NCBI RefSeq assembly: GCF_000006565.2
Contig: NC_031467.1
Location: 930,001-994,000, forward strand
Length of the DNA stretch: 64,000 bases
Source of the DNA: Toxoplasma gondii ME49
Lineage: Eukaryota; Apicomplexa; Conoidasida; Eucoccidiorida; Sarcocystidae
Direction: 5' to 3'
A program made the position numbers and the translations under genes. Of the stretch, positions 1 to 11,435 are shown in pieces. Position 1 is the first letter of the stretch; every line of letters starts with the position of its first letter. Under the pieces are notes generated by a model that did no database searches, was not told the DNA's origin, and was given only the letters and a program-made list of their open reading frames with translations.

Positions 1-800
1 GTTCCAGCAACTGGGTCGGAGCATGGGTGCAAATCTACAGACAATAACTGTGCAGTGCACCTCGTAACGGAACGAAATCCTTGTTCCTAGTTGCATCCCG
101 ACCGGACGCCGCAGTGAATGCGGTTCATCACTCCTTCGATATCTGTCGCAAAACGATGATCTGTTGCGTGCACAGGTCATGAACCACCTGTTTCATGCGA
201 TCAACACTACTTGTGGTGTCCAGTGCGACACAAGGTTTCTGTTATACGCAGGAACGAAACATGAAAATCTGTGAACAGCGGCATCGACAATCCAGTGCCG
301 CCCTTCTGATGTACCGCAAGCCTGAGCTGTGCGGCGTTTTGATTAAAAGCTGAACAGTCGAGACTTTTCCCCTATCGTCACGAGGTTCTACTTTTCAGAC
401 GATCAGCAGTGGAAGCGAGGGATTTCACGTTCCTTCAAGATTTGCAGCACACGAATTGCAGAAAGAGTCTCTTCGAGAGGCGGTAGGAAAGCGTTGAAGC
501 TGTGGTTGTGAACTGAAGGACACGAAAATACCTTTTCGGATCCGCACTCTGCAGATCACAACGGCACGCACCAGGTAGTCGTGGATCCATGGGCGTGAGG
601 GGCCCATGATTACCTGGCGCGTGGCAACAGGTTTGCCTTCTACCATTTGAATCAAATATATTCAATTTGAGCACATGTAAACTAGTATCGAACTCACCGT
701 TTGCTACATATTAAAGAGAACTCACAATTTTAGATCGGTAGGCACACAAGAAAAGCCGTCTGCGTACATCCTTTTCAGCGTGTCTATAAGGAAAGATAAT

Positions 801-841
801 AGTGGACTGTCCTACTTTTTTAAAAGTCGGGACCGTCCACT
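801..841. repeat. imperfect inverted repeat (hairpin)
   Basis: The arms agtggac and gtccact pair exactly. Inward of them gtcc pairs with ggac and actttt pairs with aaaagt, with small internal loops and almost no terminal loop. It could be a cruciform or a relic of a small palindromic element. I see no flanking coding sequence that explains it. Confidence 0.6.
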
Positions 842-3425
842 CTAGGGGAAATCCCCCTGACAGCCGTAGCTGGTTCAGCGTTGGTTTTTACAACCTTAAC
901 GCGACACAGACTGTGGCAGAGGCTTTAAAATCAACAAAGAAAGATTAGGAAACTTGACTGCAACTGGCGCGAAAAGCTACGAATTTTCGCAGGGGATTCA
1001 TCGCTCGTTTTCCCCGGTTCGGCTATTGTCACAAAGAGCGAATTCCGCCCTCGTACAGAAAACGCAAGCCAGCGAAACTGGGAACAGTGCCTCCGTTAAC
1101 AAGACATCTGTGAATCCGCAAGGTAACGTTGGAGATGGACACTAGAGTATACAGAGAGCGATAATGGATGCAGAGTCGCTCTCTATTTGCCAAAGGCTGG
1201 ACGGACACAGCGGCCAAAACACCAACATCCTCGAAACTCAGCTGAAATGGCATACTAAGCCCTGAGCGAGATACAGGTGAAGGCGACCATGTGCATGAAC
1301 ACTCACCCGCTGATATACAGAAAATGGAGAGCTCAGGAGAACAGGCAATGGCCCCACTCTACCTCATACGAAGGTCTCTCACACCCGTGAGCTCGGCAAG
1401 AACTACGGGAGACAATGGAATAGACAGCAGCTGGGAAAATCGAACGAAAAACAGGATACCAACACTTTTTCGTTCATACATGGAGAAGCTGTAAATACGT
1501 CTTGTTGCTCTGTGGTTGTCCTGAGCTTGAGAACGTCACAGAAAACGTCCAAGTCGGCTGTGGAGAGGCGAGAGCGCGCGGAAACAGCGTGCCTTCGTTT
1601 GTTTCTGGGCTACTGAACTGCACAATTTGCATTCGACCAACTATTTTCTGCTCTTCCGCAAATCTCCGAAGAACTGCGTTCGTCCCTACTGCCTTTTTGC
1701 ATCTAGGCGTTTGTTTTGCTCCCTCTGGGGGTCCAGGTGAAGCGCGGAAATTTTGTCGAGTTCCCCCGCAGTGGCAGAGGGGGGGAGAAAGAAGGGATGG
1801 ACGATAAAAACGGTACACATTGGGTTCCGCGAGAGTGCGTGCGTGTCTATGTTTCGCTGTAGCTCCCCTTAATTTTGTTGTCCAAAGCGCCACCGTGCGG
1901 GTGAACTACGCAAGAGTGTGGCGAAAAATGAAGAGTAATGGGAGAAGAAGATTCCTTCGAAGGATCCGAGAGACTCCCCAAGCTTCACGAATATCGCTGT
2001 GCAGTACTTACTCCTCTCCCGTCAAGCCTTCACGCTGGAGGGTCATCGTGGGTTCCCATTGGCGCGGGGGCACGGCAATTCAGCAAGCTGTCGAGGGGGG
2101 ACCTTATGTAGCCCGGCTAACGCATTGCTTCTCGTTGAGAAAATCGAAGACAGAGGCGGAACTCGACTCCTCTTTCAGGCTGAAACACAGGTGTTTTCCT
2201 GGTCTTTTGATGCCGGATTCTTTCGCAGAAAGCATACCGTTGTTCGCTCCCCCGCCGTGACCACCACTGGATCGTACGTTTCTCAGGACAGGAGGATGCG
2301 CAGCGAAAAGTGCCCGGCTGTGCTGGCTGCGACGGCGGTTGGCAAGCGGGCGATTGACATGCGTTTGAATCTTCCGTTTCCTGTTTAAAAGCTTTGCCAT
2401 TCAGCTACTAAGGCGTCCCACGTGGCTGCTAGCGAAAACCCGCCGAGGAGACTGTTACCAGAGAGTTTCGCTGCTATTCTGGCACTGAAAGCGCTTCGGC
2501 GGCTTCCTTCTTCGTCTTTCAGCGCTCTCCCGTCTGAGGACCTCGTTTTCGTCCGCTGTCACGTAGTGGCTGTTCGACTTAGCCGTGCTGGAACGACGTG
2601 CCCATAATGTCCCTCGTTCCCTTCACTCGTTGGCACATCCTCGTCGCGGGAAAAGCAGACAAAACTCGGCTCTCTGACTTCCAAGCATCGAGTGAAACGC
2701 CTGTTCCTGCGTCGTCATTGCGTCTCACCCCTGTTCCAGGACAGTTCCCTTGCCTTCACCAAAACGCACGAGCCGGACTGACAGGCAGTCGTACGTCTTC
2801 GTCAAGTGTATAGACAGCTGACTTGGGTGGACCTTCCAAGCTTCGATTCGCTCGTGTTTGAGACTTTCATCTAAAATTCGGCAAGCATTTCGTTTTTCGT
2901 TTGCGTCCCGCTTGGCGAGTGTGCTCCCCTGGTTTCTTCGCAGGTTTCGTCACAAGTCGAGTCTCGCCCGCCTTGGAATGTCCCTGTAAAATTACCATGC
3001 AATTTCGTCTGTTGTCGTAGTTGGGCGTGAGCCCTTTGCGTTCCGTGGTTCTCCGGACGAGGCTTCCTGTCCGTCCGGTCCCGTCGTCTCAGCAGTTCCT
3101 TGCGTCAAACCAACGACGTCTCTTCTTTTTTCCCGCCCCGAAATTTCTCGCGTAGCGTTGCCGGAGACGGTCCCCATTCGGTTTTTCGTATTTCCCCCGC
3201 AGGTTCGTCTTCACAACCGGGTTCTCGTCAATCACTCTCCCGGTCTTGCCACCCGCCTCAAAGGTCCTCTGTGCCTTGCGACCTCTTCCCCGCGCGAACC
3301 GCGCCTTTTTGAATAGCGCATCCTCGCCTCTTCTTGAGAGGATATTCGACGAGTTGAATAACTGGTTTAGCGCTTGAAGGTCTACGAAATACACGGATCC
3401 GAGTCTTGGTGACCCGGCACCCGTT

Positions 3426-3484
3426 CAGTCACGGTATCCCTCTACACACACCCATCCAGTCACGGTATCCCTCTACACACACCC
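3426..3484 (+). repeat. 31-bp tandem duplication upstream of dynein
   Basis: Two copies of the same 28-nt block, beginning cagtcacggtatccctctac, stand head to tail with a period of 31 nt; the spacers are atc and gtc. The array lies about 255 bp before the dynein ATG, so it is in the 5' UTR or core promoter region. The copies are nearly identical, which points to a recent duplication. Confidence 0.85.
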
Positions 3485-3738
3485 GTCCACATCTAGGATA
3501 TGGACGCAAGCACCTGAGCATATGCAGGTCCCTTCCACGGACTTGTCCCCAGGGTTTCCATCTCCCGTTTCTCCGGTATTGAGTATTCCTCCCCCCTCTC
3601 CCGCTGTCCTTCCTCGCCGGCGCGGCAAGCATTTTTCGTTTTGTCAAGGTTTTGTTGCAGCTTGCTTCAAGCGGAATCAAAAGCGCATCCTGATTCCCAG
3701 TCTCTGCCTCATTTGTTGATTTCCAGTCTTTCGTCAAG

Positions 3739-6700
3739 ATGGAGCGACAGAAGATCGCACTGAGCAATTTCCTGTTGGAGATTTGTCCGGCGCTGCTGAA
3801 CTGCAGCCGGCAGTCGCTTCAGTCGCTGCTTGCGAAGGAGGGCGACCGCACGCTGCAGACTTTTCTCATAGAGCAGCAGCAAGTTCTGGTCGTCGGTCGG
3901 GAGCCGGTGGCGAAGAAGAAAAACGGCACGACGTCGGGAGCTCCCGGCACAGACGCGGCGAATACTGAGCGCCCTGAAGAGCTGCCTGCGGACGAGAACG
4001 ATGAAGAGGAACAGTTTCGTTTGTTCGTCGAGTTGGGCTTCGCTGCGCATGCACTGACTCGCGCCTACTCGGTAGCCTTCCTGAAGCGACCCGGCTTCTC
4101 TCTCGAGGAGCAGACGTCGCCTGAAGTTGCGGAAGATGGCGAGGCGGCCTCCTCTCCGGCGGACGCGCCCGCGCGACGAAAGACGATCGGCCAGCAACTC
4201 GCTGTGTTGTGTTGCGGATTCGGAGACGACACAGAATCGTCCCTCGACGTCACCCAGCTGTACATGCAGCGAGGCCTTGCGCCGATGCTGAACGTGGCTC
4301 TGACGCAGAAGGAGACGGAGGGGCCAGGACCTGGAGGCGCGCAGGCCGGGAACGGGTCTGCGAGTGGACCGGCTGAAGAAGGTGCTGCGGAGGCTGCTCA
4401 GAACAAAGCCGCGACCTCCAGTCTTCACCAAACTGTGAACAAAAAGATGGCGGAGCTCCTGCTCGCTGTCCAGCAGGCGCAGCAGAACGTCGACATTCCC
4501 CTCATTCAGCTCCCAGTAGACCCCGTCATCGAGGAAACCGTGAAGGCCGCCCAGGCTGCCGGCCGAAAAGCGACGGTTGAGGACTTGGGCGATTACCTCC
4601 ACAACACGGGGTACCTCATCGCGCTTCAAAACCACGTCAACCGATGGATCAAGGACATCCAGAAAGTCTGCAGAATGCAAAGGTACGCGACAAAGAGAGA
4701 CAGAGAAAGAGGAGAGAAGCCCAGGAGTGTCCCCGGCGCGGGTTGACACGGACAAGCTTGCGCTGTTAAGTTGGGGAGACACGAGTCGACGGGGAAGGAC
4801 TCTGTATTGATGGTGGACCTCCCTCGTTTTCTTCCACATGTTGCGCTAGTCTGTCTTTTCGCGTCTGTCTCCAAGGAGAAACCGGTCGTCCACAGGTGTC
4901 AAGAGAGAGGACTCGAGCCTTCAAAAAGAAACGAGTCGCCACTCAAGTCGCCTCTTCACATCTGATGTAACAGTAAAACGATTCTTTGTGTTAAATCTTA
5001 TCTTGTCTTTTATAGGTTGTGCCTTTGTCTTGGCTTCCGTCCTTCTCGCTTGTTCCACGTCCGTGTGCAGCGTGCGTTTCCTCTCTTCTGCGCCTCATTG
5101 CAGTGCCTTTCCCTTGACTGCCTTCCCCGCTTCCAGTTCTTTCGCCTCCTCTGATTCAGACAGCCTGCCATCTCGCCTGTGAAGCTTGAGATGGGCTCTC
5201 TCTCTGTTTCGCTGTTACTTCTCCCGTCTACTTCTGTTGCTTCAACTTCTCTTGCCTCTCTCTGTTGCTATACGCGCAGAACGTGACCGGTGCGGAGTAT
5301 CCGTAACTGCGTTGAAGAGTGACATCCACCTCTTTGAGCTCTTCCGCACGGACCCGTCTCTGTTCAGTTTCTACACACTGTGGGGGTCTCTCTGTTCCTC
5401 ATGCTTTATTTGAGATCTGAAGTGGCAACTTGTTTTTTTTCCTTCTGCAGAGATGCGAGCACGGGGAGTGCGGCAGAGGAAGTGAATTTTTGGGAGGGCA
5501 TGGAGAGGGCAATTTTGCGGGTGGAGGAGCAGCTGAAGACGCCGGAAGCGGAATTGACTTTGCAGGTGTTGAAGCAGACCCGGAAGGTATTTGCGACGAT
5601 GACGTTTGAGCAAGACGCAGGGCTGAAGCAGGCGTCAGACATGGTGGCGAGCGTCAACATTTTGATTCGCGACTTCCCCGTCAACGACCTTTTGGGCGCG
5701 ACGTCTGTCGAGCAGCTGACTCAGGCTGTTCGCACTGTCTTTATGCATCTGCGCAAACTGAAAAACGCCGCGCAGTACCCACTCTCGAGGGCCTACCACC
5801 TTGTCGAGGCTCTGTCGAGAGATCTCAGCCAACGGCTCGTAGCAGTCCTCTCTCAGCAGCACCTCCTTCTCCTCGGCTTCGAGGAATTCGAGCACGCCAC
5901 CGGCGGGTGAGAGACAAACAGAAAAACGGAACTCGCTGTTGCGCGTTCCATGAGCGTGGTTGAAACTCGATTCGCACACGAAAAACCAGGGATAGCTTCG
6001 GCTTCGGCGTCCCCACGGTAGACGCGCCACAGCGGGAGTTCAGAGGGGTCCTCAGACTGGGGGGAAGTGCCATTTCGTCTGGCGAAGGCAGAAGTTCCGC
6101 TAACGATGGAGCTTCGGTGATTCGCAACAGCGAAGAGGAATCTGCACCCCCCTTACACTTTGGCCTTGATGTTTCGTGGTACAGGCAACGTATTGCGAAA
6201 TATGGATATCTTCGAACGTGTCACTTTGTTCACGGAATCCGTGCGTCAACGTGAACGACGGGAGGCCGTTGGTGGCCCGACGAGAACTTTCTGCTCACGT
6301 TTGTCTCAGCGTTTCGGTCGATCGAGCGGGAACTCTCTCGCTGAGTCGACGTCTCTGTGGAGATGTTCCGCTGGAGGGTTTTATGTTCTTTCGACTGTTC
6401 GGAGCGAAGCCGTTTCCAGTGGGTGAGGTTCTGCCCTGGAACCCGCGTATCTCTTCTCTTTCTTCGATCTGTCGCTTTCTCGCTATTCCGCCGACGGCTC
6501 TCGCCTTCGACACCGCGTTCCACGTCTTCTCGTGATATTTATCTGACTGCGTTCCGTCGTGTTTTTCTGCATGCAGCTGCTCAGAGCTGTTTCGTACGTG
6601 GGAAGAGGAAGTGCGACAGTTCAAGGAGATGGTCAGAGATCAGGCGAAGAAGCGGGGGTTGTCGGAACGGCCACCAGCGAAGTTGGTGTGCGAGCACTTG

Positions 6701-9700
6701 GTGATTCAAGAGAGAATCGGCGAGCTGCGCCAGTTCCGGCGTCAACACCATCGCCTGAAGGAGGTGATTTCTCGGGTGCTTTCGGAGAACGCCGGCGGCG
6801 ACTTGACGGCCCAGAAGGAGGTTGCCAGCGCCTACGAACTCCTCCAGTCCGTTGACGTCCTCGATTTGTCGAGAGCCGGCCAGGAAGCATGGGAGGCCGC
6901 CCGCAAAGCCTACGACGATCGAATCGACCGAGTCGAGTCGCAAATCACCGCGCGCTTGCGAGATAGGTGGGCGTCAAGATCCGCCACTGTTTTCCGTGTT
7001 CGGACAGCGAGAGGAAACGTCTCAGACGCGAGGATGGATATACATATACATATCTGTATGTGACCGCTTCGAAATCGGGAGTGGCGTCAACGTCGTCTCT
7101 GCGTGTGGACCGCTGTGATTTTTCGTATGAGTCGCGAGAGGAAGCGGCTCCTTTCCTGCGAGTTCATTCGTTCATTCATTACCGTCATCCTGGGCGTCGT
7201 GCCGTCTCTGAGACTGAATGGTGCCGAGGCTTTCCAGGGGAGTTGGAACTTTTAGGAGGACTCCATCCTGTTTAGCTTGTGCCGTGTGCTGTTTGTGGCC
7301 GTCGGGCGTTTGCAGGTTGGGGGCGTCGACGACGTCGGGGGAAATGTTTCGCGTTTTCTCGCAGTTCAACGCGCTGTTTTTTCGACCGCGGGTCCGCGGC
7401 GCGATTCAGGAGTACCAAACGACGCTTCTTCAGCAAGTCAAGATGGACTTAAGGAAACTGCAGGAGTCGTTCCTGGACGGCCACCAGCGAGTTGAGACGC
7501 TGACCATGGCTGAGGCGAGAGACATGGCGCCGGTGGCGGGGTCGATTGTCTGGGCGAAGCAATTGGAACGGAGACTCGAGGGATTGATCAAACGCATCGA
7601 AGATGTTCTCGGCCACGGCTGGGAGCAGCACGTTGAGGGACAGAAACTCCGCCAAGACATCGACGCGTTCCGACAGCGACTCAACCAGAACCAGCTCTTC
7701 GAGAACTGGCTTCAAGTCGTCAAAGACGAAAAACGACTCGACACGGGCGACCGCATCTTCCTCATTCGCGTCTTGGGCGGCCGAGGCTTCGAACTCGACG
7801 TCAACTTCGACCTGGATCTGCTCACTCTGTTTAAGGAGGCAAGTCCAACGCGAGAGCACCAGGAGCAAGGCGAGAGAGAGAGGGTGATGCCGAGAAAAGG
7901 CGGAGAGGGTGATGCCGAGAAAAGGCGAGGTCCTGCGTGTAGACAGGAGAAGTCAAGACAGAGGACAGGCCCTATAGAGAGACATCTCGAGGCAGGCTGA
8001 AGAGAGGGGGGAAGATAAGGGCATTACATGGAGAGCGAGAGAGGAAGACAGTGAACACGACAGACAAGAGAGAGACCTATATTAGTAGACATAAAGGAAG
8101 GAGAAGGTGAAAGTGGACGTCCAGATTGAGAAGACGCATCACCACTGCGCGTGAAGAGAGCTGTGGAGTGTGACTAGAAACATAGAGGTAGACGTATTTC
8201 AAACGTATTTCAAACAGACAGATCCTCATATATCGACATCGAAATACGTCCGGGAAGTTTATGAATCGGACGGAGGGGAAAGAGGCGGGGCGCGAAACAT
8301 TTCCTCCTCTTGTCCTCGTCTCTCTCTGTGTTGAGACTGACGAAAAAAACAAAGCATTTCTCTCTCTCCCTTTCTCACGCACAGGTGCGGCTCTTGAACA
8401 CATTGCAGTACCGCATTCCGTACTCGGTGAAAGTGATGGCTGACGAGGCAAAGGTGCTCTATCCATTTGTCACCACTCTTCGCGTTGTTCTGAGAACTTA
8501 CACGGAAGCCTGCCGGCTGATTGAAGGCTCTCCGTCACCTCCAGGAACTGGGGGTATGCGGACAAAGTCTGGCGAGTCGGTCGCTGCTCTCCTCGTCGCG
8601 TCCTACCAACGAGAAGCGCAGCAGAGACTCGCAGAGGGTCTCAGCCTTCGCTGGGACTCCGACAGACTGGAGTCGTACGTGCGCAAAGTTGCAGAGGTCA
8701 TGTACAGCTTCGAAGGAAAAGTGGAAACAGGACTCAAACGTCATCAAGACGCTCTCCAAGATATCGACGCCATCAAAGTCCTTCCTCTTGATGCCTCCAA
8801 AGAGTCTCTTCTCGAGGTCAGGAGACAAAAATTTCCGACTCCATGCAAATGCATATCTCATATGCCGTCTTACACGCATACGTACGTCATAGTAAATATG
8901 CGTCGTGCGGTGGGGTATGTCTCGGCACACATTACATATACATATACATATATATATAGGTCTTTTTTGTGTTGGTTGTATGTGTGCATGTGAATCTCTG
9001 AATGCATGTATTTCAGGATACAAGCTCTTTCGCACTTTACCTCTAGGATCCTGTGCATACGTCTACGTTTATGCATATCGACCAAGTGTCTCTGTGGGGA
9101 GCATCTTTCCTTGCTTTGCCGGGTGTCTTTCAAAGAGTGAGACATCGCGACCAGACTGTGTGCATCGACGAGTCTTTGTGTCTCGGTGCATGCGAGTTCC
9201 GGATCGATGCGTTTTCCTCAGATGCTGGCCAAGGTGCAGAAGCATATCGAAGAGCAACAGCTGCAACACTTCTCAAATATTCCGAGGTGGACTCGCTTGC
9301 TCGACAGTCATGTGGAGACCATTCTCCGCAGCCGAGTCGTCGATATTGTCAACGAATGGGTGAAACAGTTCGAGGGCTGGCCACACGCTGGCACTTCTCT
9401 CGTCAAGAAAGCTGCAGTTCTTGAAATCCAGGTAAACGCACCTCTGCGGGAGACTCTCCACAGACATACAAACTGATCATTCAGACACAACACAAACACA
9501 TGCCGGACCTCTCTGTTGACACCCGTATACCTGCCGATGGTCATACGTGCATATATATATATTTATATTTATATATATATATATATTTATATATGTATAC
9601 ATATGTATGTACATGAATATCTCTATTTAGGCATGTATATACGTATAACTCAACAGACAGAGATAGAGACATCGACAGCTACCACAGACTTATATGTGTA

Positions 9701-11404
9701 TTTATATATATATACTGTTTGAATTTTTATTGTAAAGGTCTCGGAGAATCGGTGTGGTGAGGTGTGGTAACATCCTCGAAAGAGGGTACGTGCACTGTAC
9801 ATCCGTAGAGCTAGCGCCCGGGTGTTATTTGCCTGGGTAGTCGATTGATTATTTGTATTATCTCTTTTCTCGAGAGCGATTGTTGCCACAGCACGTTTGT
9901 TTCCGTTCCCTTTGACTCCCGAAACTCTCGATCGAGCTGTTCTCTGCCCCAAAAAACAAAGTCCAGTTGTTCTCCTCCGTTTTCCGCATAGCCTTGTGTG
10001 CACAGGCGTATGCATATATGTGTTTTTTTAGATGCGCAAACGTGTAAAATATTTGTCTGTGTAACTAATTGTATGCGTATGTGTATTCATGTGCATAAAT
10101 GTGTACAGTGGTCTGCATGCATGCATGTGTACATTTATGTCTAGGTGTAAGCAGATCTACACCTATATACATATACATGCATATCTATATCTATGTCTAT
10201 GTATACATACAAATGAATACATATATGTGTATATGCTGTATATGTGTATAGTTACGTGGACATCGACGTATCGACGTGTGTCTACTCAAGCGTACATGCA
10301 CAAAGATGGAGTCTATTTGTTTGCGTGTGTATGGACTGTGTGGCTTTCTTCTTTGCAGCTACGGAACCATGTGCTCCAACTGTTTCCGCCAGTGGAGGCG
10401 GCCCACCAGTACTGGATGGGGGAGCTGCACAACACGATTGCCTCTGTGTGTCTCGTACCTCGTTTGTCCTCTCGAATCGGCGCGAGTGCGGTTGAAGACG
10501 ACTTCGCAGATTCATGCAGCTCTGACGACGAAGACGCAGAAGAGAAGCTGAAGAAATCGAAGCTCTGCAAAAACCGCACCTATCGACACTTGTCCCAGCT
10601 CGTCGACCCCGCTGTCTTTTTCCACGCGTACGACGTCATCAACAGTAAGGCGAGGAAAACGTGGCAGAAACGGAGAGACAGAGGAAAAAGAGGACGAGAA
10701 GAACAGAGGACGGAGACAACGGCAGCAGAAGGCTGGAAAGAGAAGAGAAAAAAGACGAGAAAGACTGTCGAGTTCGGAGGGTGTTGAGGTGCCGAATTCC
10801 GAAGGAAACGAGGTGACTGCGCGCACCCATGGAGAGCGCAGCCCTGTTGTCGACTTGGCGTTTGTGCTACAAGGTTCCAGTCTCCCTTTCTTCTCTTTCT
10901 TCTTCGCTTTTTCTCGCCTCGCGCGCCTGTTTCTTTCCTTTCCTCTCTTCTCTTCCCCTTGCTGCTTCTCTTCTCTGTCTGTTGAAGCGCGTTTGGCGTT
11001 TGAGTTGCTTGTCTTCGCCAGTGACCGCGCGTCCCCAGAGGAGCGGCCTTTGTAGAGGGCCTCTCTTGTGAAGCTTTCTGTTTTCTTTTCATCAGAGCAC
11101 ATTCAACGTGTGAAGGAGTACGTCCAAACATGGCTGCAGTATCAGGTGTTGTGGGATGTGGACGTAAACGAGGTGATAAGCCGCGTGAGCGACGACATTG
11201 AAACCTGGCAGCATCTCTTGAACGAGATCAAGGCTGCACGCAGCACATTCGACACACACGAAAACCGAGAAGAATTCGGCGCAACCATCGTCGACCACCA
11301 ACAAGTAAAGCGGCCTCTCTCAGTTCTTTTGTCATGCACGTGAAGCCTATAACAAACAGATGCACAATCATCTGCACAACGGTGCGACAAATCCTTACCT
11401 GTAG

Positions 11405-11435
<31 letters not shown>

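Larger units (their letters stand above)
1..3738. other. 5' flank of the dynein gene, no supportable gene
   Basis: No reading frame here looks like a protein: the longest open frames (about 100-146 codons) are low in family-like motifs, overlap on both strands and lack consistent splice sites. The last kilobase or so presumably holds the promoter and 5' UTR of the dynein gene, since its first ATG follows at 3739. It is CT-rich on the + strand, as is usual upstream of coccidian genes. I recognise no specific promoter motif. Two small repeats in it are listed separately. Confidence 0.6.
3739..11304 (+). other. dynein tail (DHC_N1 region), exons 1-8
   Basis: This codes for about residues 1-1150, the non-motor tail that in dynein 1 dimerises and binds intermediate and light intermediate chains. 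Family-like stretches are [10 protein letters not shown] at the end of exon 1, [10 protein letters not shown] and [16 protein letters not shown] in exon 2, [18 protein letters not shown] in exon 3, [14 protein letters not shown] and [12 protein letters not shown] in exon 4, and [16 protein letters not shown] in exon 8. Exon 1 carries low-complexity insertions (Gly/Ala/Glu-rich, around 3905-4010 and 4300-4410) that are lineage-specific padding. Exon 7 has an acidic insertion near 10495-10550. Confidence 0.92.

Noticed and set aside
3709..4839. 376-codon open frame on the - strand over dynein exon 1
   Set aside because: It is the antisense shadow of a GC-rich coding exon; the + strand reads as a dynein tail with conserved motifs and correct splice sites.
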